From NCBI GenBank assembly GCA_905193755.1, contig CAJJPX010000020.1:1-22043 (forward strand): a stretch of 22,043 nucleotides of DNA, given 5' to 3'. This document shows positions 13,342-20,751 of this stretch, piece by piece. Numbering within the stretch: the first letter of the stretch is position 1; each line of letters opens with the position of its first letter. The translations under genes and the position numbers were made by a program. The notes under the pieces were generated by a model. The model was given only the letters and a program-made list of their open reading frames with translations, ran no database searches and was not told the origin of the DNA. Source of the stretch: an uncultured Clostridium sp. Its GTDB lineage: Bacteria > Bacillota_I > Bacilli_A > RF39 > UBA660.

Positions 13342-14550
13342 ATTAATATCTATTATTATTTGATATTTATCAGTTAAATCAACTTCACTAGTTTCAATCA
13401 TACTGCTTACTTCAGATAAACTACTAACAAAATCTCTAACTTTATTAATTACTTTTGGTAAATTAACTTCTCCATATTCATTAAGTAATGAATCCTCATC
13501 AGGCTTTTCTTCTTCCACTTCTTCTTGTTCCTCAGGAAATTTATATGGATTGAAATAAGTATTACCAATAGTACTTTCTGATTCCTCATTCTTAACAAAA
13601 TTTTCAGGTGTACTTTCTTTTTCAAAATCCCCAGAAGAATTAGTATTTTCACTTATGAATGGTGTCTCTATACTACTTGGTATTTCATTGTTTTCACTAA
13701 CATTCATAGTATTTTGACTAGTTTGTACTGGACTAGTATTTTGAAATGGATTTATTATTTCAGTATCATCAGTATACTCAGTTAAAACCGCTTTATCAGG
13801 TTCAATAGAAACCACTTCAGGTACCTTTATATCTAAATATTCTTCAATTGGATTATTACCAATTACTTGTTCTTTTGTTTCTTGAACAGGCTCAGGTTTT
13901 AAGAATCTTTGAATATCAGCCGGTAATTCTTCATGTATTTTATCTCTATTTAATAACTCACTAACTGCTTCTTCAGTTTGTCTAACAGTAAGTTTCTCAC
14001 TAGTAATTCTATGTAATAAACTCTTTTGTAAATCTTCATTATTAAGCGATAATAAACTTCTAGCATGTCTTTCAGATATTCTATTATATAAAAGAGCATC
14101 TTGCACTTCTTTTGGTAAATTTAAAAGTCTCATTTTATTGGCTACTGCTGATTGACTTATTCCAAGTTTAGTAGCAATATCTTCCTGAGTAAATCCTCTG
14201 TCCATTAATTTTTTATATGACTGTGCTTCTTCAATAACAGATAAATTCTTTCTTTGAAGATTTTCAAGTAATGCAATTTCAGCACTAGTATTATCATCAG
14301 TATTATTTATAATAGCAGGAATCTTTTTAAGCCCAGCAAGACATGAAGCTTTATATCTTCTTTCTCCTGCGATTATTTCATATTTTTCTCCTATACTTCT
14401 AAGCACTATAGGTTGAATAACACCATACTTAATAATAGAATTAGCAAGTTCATTTAATTCTTTCTCATCAAAAGCAAGTCTTGGTTGAAATCTATTAGGT
14501 ATAATATCTTCAACTGGTATATAATAAATTTTATCTTTATTCTCGTCCAT
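13324..14550 (-). CDS. noc: Noc/ParB-family nucleoid-associated CTP-binding protein
   Basis: ParB-superfamily DNA-binding protein, 408 aa. N-terminal CTPase fold with PNRFQPR (18-24), YGVIQPIV and the CTP-binding GERRYKAS (62-69), then ENLQRKNLSVIEEA (96-109). The helix-turn-helix is at about 121-143 (TQEDIATKLGISQSAVANK). Several residues match Noc rather than Spo0J/ParB: ANKMRLL and ERHAR instead of GHAR. The position next to rsmG is that of noc in B. subtilis, and no parA is adjacent. Two oddities: there is no N-terminal amphipathic membrane helix, and a linker of about 155 residues (205-360), acidic and Ser/Thr/Pro/Asn-rich, separates the DNA-binding part from a short C-terminal dimer-like domain. 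Nucleoid occlusion or partition is inferred. It has its own promoter. Confidence 0.85.
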   Translation of the reverse strand: MDENKDKIYYIPVEDIIPNRFQPRLAFDEKELNELANSIIKYGVIQPIVLRSIGEKYEIIAGERRYKASCLAGLKKIPAIINNTDDNTSAEIALLENLQRKNLSVIEEAQSYKKLMDRGFTQEDIATKLGISQSAVANKMRLLNLPKEVQDALLYNRISERHARSLLSLNNEDLQKSLLHRITSEKLTVRQTEEAVSELLNRDKIHEELPADIQRFLKPEPVQETKEQVIGNNPIEEYLDIKVPEVVSIEPDKAVLTEYTDDTEIINPFQNTSPVQTSQNTMNVSENNEIPSSIETPFISENTNSSGDFEKESTPENFVKNEESESTIGNTYFNPYKFPEEQEEVEEEKPDEDSLLNEYGEVNLPKVINKVRDFVSSLSEVSSMIETSEVDLTDKYQIIIDINKNTPM

Positions 14551-14581
14551 AATCTCTATCCTTTTTTCCTACTATATATTC

Positions 14582-14610
14582 ATTTTAAAGCATTTTAAAG
14601 ATTTTATCAA
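14582..14610 (-). promoter_or_regulatory. Sigma-A promoter of noc, over a 10-base tandem repeat
   Basis: Minus-strand TTGATA (14605-14610), a 17-base spacer, then TAAAAT (14582-14587). Two adjacent copies of CATTTTAAAG (14581-14600) make up most of it, so a second -10-like TAAAAT lies ten bases upstream. The repeat may be slippage or a binding site. Confidence 0.55.
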
Positions 14611-14629
14611 GTTAATAACTAGATATTTA

Positions 14630-15340
14630 CTATTTATTTTTATACATTTTTAATAAAGAATTATAACTTCTAGGATACTTTTTATCAGTTACTTTTTCTT
14701 TCTTATATACAGGTATTACTCTATAAGCATCATTTATTGGTAAAGTATATACTTCTTTCTGAATTAATTTTATTCCAAGTTCACTCTCTAAATAACTATA
14801 TTTTACTAGTTCTTCTTCACAATTAGACTTTAATGGAACTAAAAAACCATTTACTTTTACTAAAGATGTAGCCATTTCAAGTATCATAGGTATTGAAGTA
14901 ACAGCTCTACAAGTAACTATATCAAATTTTTCACGTTCCTTAGAACTATAATTTTCAATTCTATCATTTATAACGGTAACATTTTCTAATTTTAGTGACT
15001 CTTTTACTGCATTTAAGAACATACATTTCTTCTGATTAGATTCAACTAATGTAATACTTACTTTAGGAAAAACTATAGCTATAGGAAGACCAGGAAATCC
15101 AGCACCCGTACCAAAATCACATAGACTAACTTCTTTATTTAAATCTACTACTTTTGATAAACATAATGAATCATAAAAGTGTAACAAAAATACATCTTTT
15201 TCTTCAAGAATAGTAGTCATATTAAATTTATTATTCCATTCTACTAGCATTTCAAAATAAGTAAAAAACTTACTATATACCTCTTCACTTATCTTAATAT
15301 TCAATTTATCACAATATAATATAAATTCTTCTTTAGTCAT
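14630..15340 (-). CDS. rsmG: 16S rRNA (guanine-527-N7)-methyltransferase (RsmG)
   Basis: RsmG (GidB) adds the m7G at position 527 of 16S rRNA in the decoding region; loss gives low-level streptomycin resistance. 236 aa. An N-terminal helical part (NKFNMTTI) leads to the SAM-binding CDFGTGAGFPGLPIAI (74-89), ITLVESNQKKCMFL and the conserved DIVTCRAV. Its ATG overlaps the mnmG stop by 8 bases, and AAAGGA stands nine bases upstream. It is the last gene of the mnmE-mnmG-rsmG transcript; no strong terminator follows. Confidence 0.96.
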   Translation of the reverse strand: MTKEEFILYCDKLNIKISEEVYSKFFTYFEMLVEWNNKFNMTTILEEKDVFLLHFYDSLCLSKVVDLNKEVSLCDFGTGAGFPGLPIAIVFPKVSITLVESNQKKCMFLNAVKESLKLENVTVINDRIENYSSKEREKFDIVTCRAVTSIPMILEMATSLVKVNGFLVPLKSNCEEELVKYSYLESELGIKLIQKEVYTLPINDAYRVIPVYKKEKVTDKKYPRSYNSLLKMYKNK

Positions 15341-17195
15341 TATTGTATTCCTTTTTTAAATAAACTAATAACATAGTAATATCAGATGGGTTAACACCAC
15401 TTATTCTAGATGCTTGTCCTATAGTTAAAGGTCTAATCTTACTAAATTTTTGTCTTGCTTCAGTAGCTATATTAGGTACCTTATCATAATCTATATCTTC
15501 GGGTATTTGCTTATTTTCTAACTTTAACATCTTTTCTACTTCAGCCTTAGTTTTATCTATATATCCTTTATATTTAATTTCTATTTGAACCATATCAGCT
15601 ATCTTTTTATCATATGGCCTATTCATATAGTCAAGTAAAACACATATATCAATTTCAGGTCTTTTTACTAAATCTTTAAGTGATGTCCTTCCATATATTT
15701 TAGAAGAATTAATACTTTCTAAAAACTTATTTACTTCATCTGTAGACGTTAAATAAGTATTATCTAAATACTCTTCTAACTCTTTCATATCATTAACCAT
15801 CTTAGTAAATATCTGATACTTTTCATCATTTATAAGACCAAGTTTTCTACCATAAGGTGTTAATCTAAGTGATGCATTATCATGTCTTAGAAGTAATCTA
15901 AATTCGGCACGAGAAGTTAATAATCTATATGGTTCAGTTATTCCTTTATTAATCAAGTCATCAATAAGTACACCTATATATGCTTCATTTCTCTTTAATA
16001 TAAATGGATCTTTTCCTTGTAATTTCAAAGATGCATTAATACCTGCCATAAGTCCTTGAGCAGCAGCTTCTTCATAGCCACTTGTTCCATTTATTTGACC
16101 AGCAGTAAATAAATTTTCGAGTACTTTATTTTCTAAAGACATCTTTAATTGTAATGGATCTATCGCATCATATTCAATTGCATAACCATACTTAGTTATC
16201 ACCACATCATGAAGACCATACATAGTTTTTAATAATCTTTCTTGTATTTCATGAGGCATAGTAGTAGAAAAACCACCAACATAATACTCAATATCATCAC
16301 TACGTTCAGGTTCTAAAAATATTTGATGTCTATCTTTATCATTAAATTTAACAACTTTATCTTCAATAGATGGACAATAACGAGGACCAATTCCTTTAAT
16401 CATTCCACTATATAAAGCACATTTATCTAAGTTGTCCATAATTATTTTATGTGTTTCTTTATTAGTATAAGTTAAATAACAAGGAGTTTGTTTATTAACA
16501 TCATATGTTGCATCATAAAAATTACTAAATGTAAGTGGCTCTTTATCTCCTTCTTCTATTTGTATTTCATCAAAATTAATACTACTCTTTAATATTCTAG
16601 GAGGAGTACCAGTCTTTAATCTTATTATATTTATACCATTCTTTTGAAGTGAATCACTCAAATACATAGAATTCTTTTCACCATGAGGACCACCCTTATG
16701 TTTTTCATGACCACACATAATATCAGAGTTTAAATATGTTCCAGTAGTAAGAACAACTGCTTTACTTTCTATTTTTTCCCCTTCTTCAGTAATAATTCCA
16801 CATACTTTTTTATGTTCAACAATTAATTCTTTAACTATTGCTTCTTTAATATCTAAATTTTTAGTTTCTCTTAAAGTCTTTAACATTTCTTTAGGATAAT
16901 TAACCTTGCATCCCTGACATCTAAGTGATCTAACACCTGGTCCTTTTTTAACATTAAGCATCTTAATTTGAAGATGAGTTTTATCAGCACAATAACCCAT
17001 TTCTCCACCTAATGCATCTATTTCACGTACAACAATACCCTTTGCAGAACCACCTATTGATGGATTACAAGGCATATCTGCTATATTATTTATATTAATT
17101 GTAATAAGCAAAGTCTTTTCACCCATTCTAGCACTAGCTAAAGAAGCCTCACATCCAGCATGACCTCCACCAACAACTATAACATCATATTTCAT
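15333..17195 (-). CDS. mnmG: tRNA U34 carboxymethylaminomethyl-modifying enzyme, FAD subunit (MnmG)
   Basis: MnmG (GidA) with MnmE makes the carboxymethylaminomethyl group at wobble U34 of tRNAs, using FAD, glycine or ammonium and methylene-tetrahydrofolate. 620 aa, full length. FAD-binding VVGGGHAGCEAS at the start (GGGHAG 9-14), PCNPSIGGSAKG, the two-cysteine segment CQGCKVNYP, RYCPSIEDK, and the GTSGYEEAAAQGLMAGINA signature are all present. The C-terminal helical domain that binds MnmE is intact. The start ATG has only a weak ribosome binding site (GGAAAG about 14 bases upstream, within the mnmE end), so expression may rely on coupling to mnmE, ten bases away. Confidence 0.97.
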   Translation of the reverse strand: MKYDVIVVGGGHAGCEASLASARMGEKTLLITININNIADMPCNPSIGGSAKGIVVREIDALGGEMGYCADKTHLQIKMLNVKKGPGVRSLRCQGCKVNYPKEMLKTLRETKNLDIKEAIVKELIVEHKKVCGIITEEGEKIESKAVVLTTGTYLNSDIMCGHEKHKGGPHGEKNSMYLSDSLQKNGINIIRLKTGTPPRILKSSINFDEIQIEEGDKEPLTFSNFYDATYDVNKQTPCYLTYTNKETHKIIMDNLDKCALYSGMIKGIGPRYCPSIEDKVVKFNDKDRHQIFLEPERSDDIEYYVGGFSTTMPHEIQERLLKTMYGLHDVVITKYGYAIEYDAIDPLQLKMSLENKVLENLFTAGQINGTSGYEEAAAQGLMAGINASLKLQGKDPFILKRNEAYIGVLIDDLINKGITEPYRLLTSRAEFRLLLRHDNASLRLTPYGRKLGLINDEKYQIFTKMVNDMKELEEYLDNTYLTSTDEVNKFLESINSSKIYGRTSLKDLVKRPEIDICVLLDYMNRPYDKKIADMVQIEIKYKGYIDKTKAEVEKMLKLENKQIPEDIDYDKVPNIATEARQKFSKIRPLTIGQASRISGVNPSDITMLLVYLKKEYNND

Positions 17196-17205
17196 TATTT
17201 ATCAT

Positions 17206-18558
17206 CTACTTTCCAAGACAGAACTTACTAAATATTTCATTTAACAAGTCCTCACTACCAACTTCACCAGTTATTTCACCTAAAGTTTCCCATAATCTTT
17301 TAACATCTATTTCAATCATATCTACTTCTAAATCATTATTAACAGCATTTTCAATCTCATCAACAATACTCAAAGACTTATTTAATAAAGCTATTTGTCT
17401 AGCATTAGATATATAAGTATAATTTGATTCAGCAATAGATTTTAAATCAAATATACTAGAAATTTTATCTTTAAGTTTTTCTATCATATCATTATCAAAC
17501 GTCGACATATTAATAGAATTATAACTACTTAGTTCATCTACTTTATAATCTTTTTTCTTATCATTTTTATTATAAACTACAAGTATCTCTTTATCTTTAA
17601 TTTTATCAAGTACTTCTTTATCTTCCTTATCAAACCCATCTTCACTATCAATAACAAAAAGTACTAAATCAGCTTCATCTATTGCATCTACACTTCTTTT
17701 AACACCGATAGCCTCAACTACATCATTAGTTTCTCTAATACCAGCAGTATCCAATATATCAAGTTTAACTCCATCAATCATTAATGTGCCTTCAACAATA
17801 TCACGAGTCGTTCCTTTTATATCAGTAACAATTGCTTTATTTTCTTTTAATAATGAATTTAAAATACTACTTTTACCAACATTAGGTTTACCAACAATAA
17901 CAATCTTAAGGCCATTTTTTATTAATAATCCTTTTTTACTATTTTTAAGTAACTTGTTAACTTTTTCTCTTATAAATTCATTTGTATCATTTATCATTTC
18001 TTTAGTTACAACAATTGCATCTTCATATTCAGGATAATCTATATTAACTTCTATATTAGCAATCAAAGCAAGAACTTTCTCTTTTAATTCATTTATTTCA
18101 CCAAAAATAGTTTTATCAACACCTTTAAGTGCCATCTTTCTTGAACTTTCTGTTTGTGCATTTATAAGGTCCCCTACTGCTTCAGCTTGAGTTAAATCTA
18201 TTCTTCCATTTAAGAATGCCCTTTTTAAAAATTCTCCAGGTTCAGCAAGCCTAGCACCATTTGATAGTACTAACTCCATAACTTTATTAACAGAGGCACT
18301 ACCACCATGTACACTTATTTCAACTATATCTTCAGTTGTAAAACTTTTAGGAGATCTAAATACAGATAAAAATACTTCATCGATTTTTTCTTCATTTTCC
18401 ATTATAAAACCATAATGTACAGTATGACTTGGTACATTACTCATATCCTTTGAAAATATTTTATTTGCTACATTTATAGAATCTTTTCCACTAATTCTAA
18501 TAACATTAATAGAACTTTCTCCTATAGTTGTAGCAACTGCTGCTATAGTATCTTCCAT
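17206..18558 (-). CDS. mnmE: tRNA modification GTPase (MnmE)
   Basis: MnmE (TrmE) is the potassium-dependent GTPase partner of MnmG. 450 aa. The N-terminal tetrahydrofolate-binding, dimerising domain covers about 1-118 (EPGEFLKRAFLNGRIDLTQAEA follows). The G domain sits inside a helical domain: P-loop GKPNVGKS 223-230, GTTRD 249-253, DTAG 270-273, NKND 330-333. The protein ends FCLGK, keeping the catalytic terminal cysteine. The ATG follows AAAGGAG. It opens a three-gene unit with its own strong promoter just after the jag terminator. Confidence 0.97.
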   Translation of the reverse strand: MEDTIAAVATTIGESSINVIRISGKDSINVANKIFSKDMSNVPSHTVHYGFIMENEEKIDEVFLSVFRSPKSFTTEDIVEISVHGGSASVNKVMELVLSNGARLAEPGEFLKRAFLNGRIDLTQAEAVGDLINAQTESSRKMALKGVDKTIFGEINELKEKVLALIANIEVNIDYPEYEDAIVVTKEMINDTNEFIREKVNKLLKNSKKGLLIKNGLKIVIVGKPNVGKSSILNSLLKENKAIVTDIKGTTRDIVEGTLMIDGVKLDILDTAGIRETNDVVEAIGVKRSVDAIDEADLVLFVIDSEDGFDKEDKEVLDKIKDKEILVVYNKNDKKKDYKVDELSSYNSINMSTFDNDMIEKLKDKISSIFDLKSIAESNYTYISNARQIALLNKSLSIVDEIENAVNNDLEVDMIEIDVKRLWETLGEITGEVGSEDLLNEIFSKFCLGK

Positions 18559-18586
18559 ATATTAGTCTCCTTTTTCTTCACGCTAG

Positions 18587-18615
18587 ATTATAACACAATA
18601 TAAGAAATATGTAAA
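18587..18615 (-). promoter_or_regulatory. Sigma-A promoter of the mnmE-mnmG-rsmG unit
   Basis: Minus-strand TTTACA (18610-18615), a 17-base spacer, then TATAAT (18587-18592) with an extended -10 TG. The -35 lies directly behind the T run of the jag terminator, so one unit ends where the next begins. Confidence 0.75.
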
Positions 18616-18616
18616 A

Positions 18617-18640
18617 CAAAAAGTATGCATTTAGCATACT
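18617..18640 (-). terminator. Rho-independent terminator after jag
   Basis: A 7-bp stem (AGTATGC 18622-18628 with 18634-18640) has a 5-base loop, followed on the minus strand by TTTTTG and more Ts. The jag TAG stop overlaps the first arm. It closes the rpmH-rnpA-yidC-jag block. Confidence 0.8.
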
Positions 18641-19262
18641 ATTCATCTTCTTTGCTCTCTGTGTACTTAATAACTACACATCTATTAGGTTCTTCTCCTT
18701 CACTTTCAGTCTTTATATATTTAAAACCTTGAAGTGCTGAATGAACAACTTTTCTTTCATAAGAATTCATAGGATCCAACTTAACATCAACCTTTGACAA
18801 AGTTACATCTCTAGCTATTTTCTTAACTTTCTTTTCTAAGAAATAATTTTGTTTTTCCTTGTATCCTTCAACATCAATTGTAATATTTACATATAAATCA
18901 ATTGCATTTAATATTGCCTGTCTTACATATGTTTGAATTGAATCAAGTATATGACCATTCTTTCCAATTAACAATGAATTATTTTGAGAATGTAATCCAT
19001 AATAGATTTGTCCATCTCTAATTTTAGTTTCAACATTAGCATTTACTCCCATAGAAGATAATAATTCTTTAATTATTTCTTTTCCTACTTCAGCTACATC
19101 ACTAATCTTTATTACTTCTAGTGTATATTTTTTACCACTAAATAATCCACCTTTTTCTTCATATGATCTAGTAATTACATCTTCTTCTTTTAACCCTAGC
19201 TCATTTAACGCCTTATCTAAAAGACCTTCTTCACTTTTAGCTTGAAATTTATACTTCTCCAT
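18639..19262 (-). CDS. jag: RNA-binding protein Jag (KhpB)
   Basis: Jag/KhpB is an RNA-binding regulator, with KhpA, of cell elongation and division in Firmicutes; its gene usually follows yidC/spoIIIJ. 207 aa with the three expected parts: Jag-N (1-52, with the KGGLFSGKKY motif), a KH domain around LLIGKNGHILDSIQ (GKNG 100-103), and an R3H domain at about 145-203 with SYERKVVHSAL (Arg and His spaced RxxxH). Only four bases separate it from yidC, so it is co-transcribed with it. ATG is preceded by a weak purine stretch inside the yidC end. Confidence 0.95.
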   Translation of the reverse strand: MEKYKFQAKSEEGLLDKALNELGLKEEDVITRSYEEKGGLFSGKKYTLEVIKISDVAEVGKEIIKELLSSMGVNANVETKIRDGQIYYGLHSQNNSLLIGKNGHILDSIQTYVRQAILNAIDLYVNITIDVEGYKEKQNYFLEKKVKKIARDVTLSKVDVKLDPMNSYERKVVHSALQGFKYIKTESEGEEPNRCVVIKYTESKEDE

Positions 19263-19266
19263 ATTA

Positions 19267-20184
19267 CTACAACTTACCTTTCTTTAATATCAAGTTTTGG
19301 ACAACTGTAAATCCATTTGAAACTATCCAATATAATGCGATAGATGTTGGTAAACTAAATGATACCATAGATATAAATACAATCATAAATGTACTCATCA
19401 TTTTCATTTGCTTAGCTTGTTCAGCATCACCACTTACATTCATATTCTTAAATGAAAAATATGTTGCTCCAATAATTAATAATATAAGAATTATATACCA
19501 GTAATTGCCAGCTTTAAATCCTTCAAGTGGTGTAGTACCTAAATTAAATACTAAGAAATTCTTTTCAAAGAAAGCAGGTACTCTATAAACAGCTTCTAAG
19601 AATGCAAAGAATATTGGTAATTGTAAGAATGAGAATAAACATCCTGATAAAGGACTAATATCATATTTCTTATAAATAAGTAACATTTCTTGACTTTTAG
19701 CCATCATAGCATCTCTATCTGCTTCTTTACCCCTATATTTCTTCTCTAACTTATTCAAATCTTTTTGAGCTTTTTGCATATTTTCACTCATATTAACAGA
19801 TTTTTTAGATAGTGGGAACATTATAGCTCTTAGTATAAGTCCAACAATCATAATTGCTACACCATAATTTTTTACAAGTAATCCAACTTTGACGATAACC
19901 CAAGCTAATGGTTTAACAAATAAGGATGTCCATAACCCCTCATAACCACCAGAGTTGATTTTTAAATCCTTGCATGCAGGCAATTTATCATAATCAACAA
20001 TTAGATTATCTTTATTATTTTCATATGTTTCTTTTAACTCGGCACTCTCTGGTTTACATATTATGTTTGAAACATAGCTCTTTTCTACCTTCTCACCATC
20101 AATATCAACTTCTGTATTAAATCTTTTAGTACATCCACAAAGTGTTAACATTAATAGAAGAACAATAGCAATTTTTTTCTTCAT
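19267..20184 (-). CDS. yidC: Membrane protein insertase YidC/SpoIIIJ (lipoprotein type)
   Basis: YidC inserts and folds proteins in the cytoplasmic membrane, alone or with SecYEG. 305 aa, the short Gram-positive form. A lipoprotein signal peptide ends at LCGC, with C18 the likely lipidated residue. About 60 extracytoplasmic residues (with C43 and C71) precede five membrane helices. The conserved hydrophilic-groove Arg is in ILRAIMFPL (R119). The cytoplasmic hairpin (QKAQKDLNKLEKKYRG) and the PIFFAFLEAVYRVP and LPTSIALYWIVSN helices are typical. Its ATG overlaps the rnpA stop by one base (TAATG), so translation is coupled. Confidence 0.96.
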   Translation of the reverse strand: MKKKIAIVLLLMLTLCGCTKRFNTEVDIDGEKVEKSYVSNIICKPESAELKETYENNKDNLIVDYDKLPACKDLKINSGGYEGLWTSLFVKPLAWVIVKVGLLVKNYGVAIMIVGLILRAIMFPLSKKSVNMSENMQKAQKDLNKLEKKYRGKEADRDAMMAKSQEMLLIYKKYDISPLSGCLFSFLQLPIFFAFLEAVYRVPAFFEKNFLVFNLGTTPLEGFKAGNYWYIILILLIIGATYFSFKNMNVSGDAEQAKQMKMMSTFMIVFISMVSFSLPTSIALYWIVSNGFTVVQNLILKKGKL

Positions 20185-20504
20185 TATTTTTCTCCTCTCA
20201 ATAATTTAAGTAATTCATTACTTATTTCTTGATATGAACCACCTAAAATGTTAGTCCTTAATATTATAACATAATCATTAGAAGAATTAATAACATTTTT
20301 CATTAATATATCCTTAACTCTTCTTTTATATAAGTTTCTAGTATGAGCTTTTCCTATTTTTTTACCTACACTTATACAAAACCTATTATATCCTAAGGAA
20401 TTTTTGGCAATATAAATCACAAAAAATTTATTATATTTTTTGTTAGATTTTTTTATTATTTCTTGTATTTCTTCATTTTTTCTTACTATAAATTTTTTAT
20501 TCAT
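20184..20504 (-). CDS. rnpA: Ribonuclease P protein component
   Basis: The protein subunit of RNase P, which binds the catalytic RNA and the tRNA 5' leader. 106 aa. The conserved FCISVGKKIGKAHTRN and the RNR signature (RNLYKRRVKDIL, residues 56-67) are clear. The N-terminus is unusually Lys/Asn-rich. ATG at 20502-20504 follows AGAGG. It lies between rpmH, with a terminator-like hairpin in the gap, and yidC, with a one-base overlap. Confidence 0.95.
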   Translation of the reverse strand: MNKKFIVRKNEEIQEIIKKSNKKYNKFFVIYIAKNSLGYNRFCISVGKKIGKAHTRNLYKRRVKDILMKNVINSSNDYVIILRTNILGGSYQEISNELLKLLRGEK

Positions 20505-20525
20505 ATCTGCCTCTAAAAAATATTA

Positions 20526-20557
20526 TATAAAAAAAATTACTTATTTTAAAGTAATTT
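20526..20557 (-). terminator. Terminator or attenuator between rpmH and rnpA
   Basis: A 9-bp stem (20534-20542 with 20549-20557) with a 6-base loop is followed on the minus strand by a long T run (20529-20536). It has only two C-G pairs, so it is likely leaky. It could set the high rpmH to rnpA ratio. A TATAAT at 20522-20527 just after it might be a second start for rnpA, but its -35 (TTTAAA) is poor. Confidence 0.6.
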
Positions 20558-20559
20558 AT

Positions 20560-20682
20560 TTATTTTGATAATTCTTTTCTTCCTTTTGCTCTTCTAGATT
20601 TTAATACATTAGTACCTTTTCTTGCTAAAAATCCTGAAGTTTTTGATTTCTTTCTATTGTTAGGTTGAAATGTTCTTTTCAT
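20560..20682 (-). CDS. rpmH: Large ribosomal subunit protein bL34, short form
   Basis: Ribosomal protein bL34, only 40 aa. Reads MKRTFQPNNRKKSK at the start and SRRAKGRKELSK at the end, matching the family throughout. Against the usual 44-residue form it lacks four residues in the middle: GFLARK runs straight into GTNVLK, where B. subtilis has RMSSKNGRLVL. ATG at 20680-20682 follows GGAGG. It has a perfect consensus promoter and heads the rpmH-rnpA-yidC-jag block at the left flank of the origin. Confidence 0.95.
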   Translation of the reverse strand: MKRTFQPNNRKKSKTSGFLARKGTNVLKSRRAKGRKELSK

Positions 20683-20718
20683 TGTTTATACCTCCATTTC
20701 TTCTCTCGACTGAGTTAG

Positions 20719-20747
20719 ATTATATACTAACAAGTTAAAATTGTCAA
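20719..20747 (-). promoter_or_regulatory. Perfect-consensus sigma-A promoter of rpmH
   Basis: Minus-strand TTGACA (20742-20747), a 17-base spacer, then TATAAT (20719-20724). Both boxes match consensus exactly, the strongest promoter in the window, fitting a ribosomal protein operon. It begins five bases beyond the stop codon of the next gene. Confidence 0.9.
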
Positions 20748-20751
20748 TTAT

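Noticed and set aside
20683..20751. Replication origin next to rpmH.
   Set aside because: The gap is 69 bases, is filled by the rpmH promoter, and has no DnaA-box-like TTATCCACA; the origin must lie outside the window.
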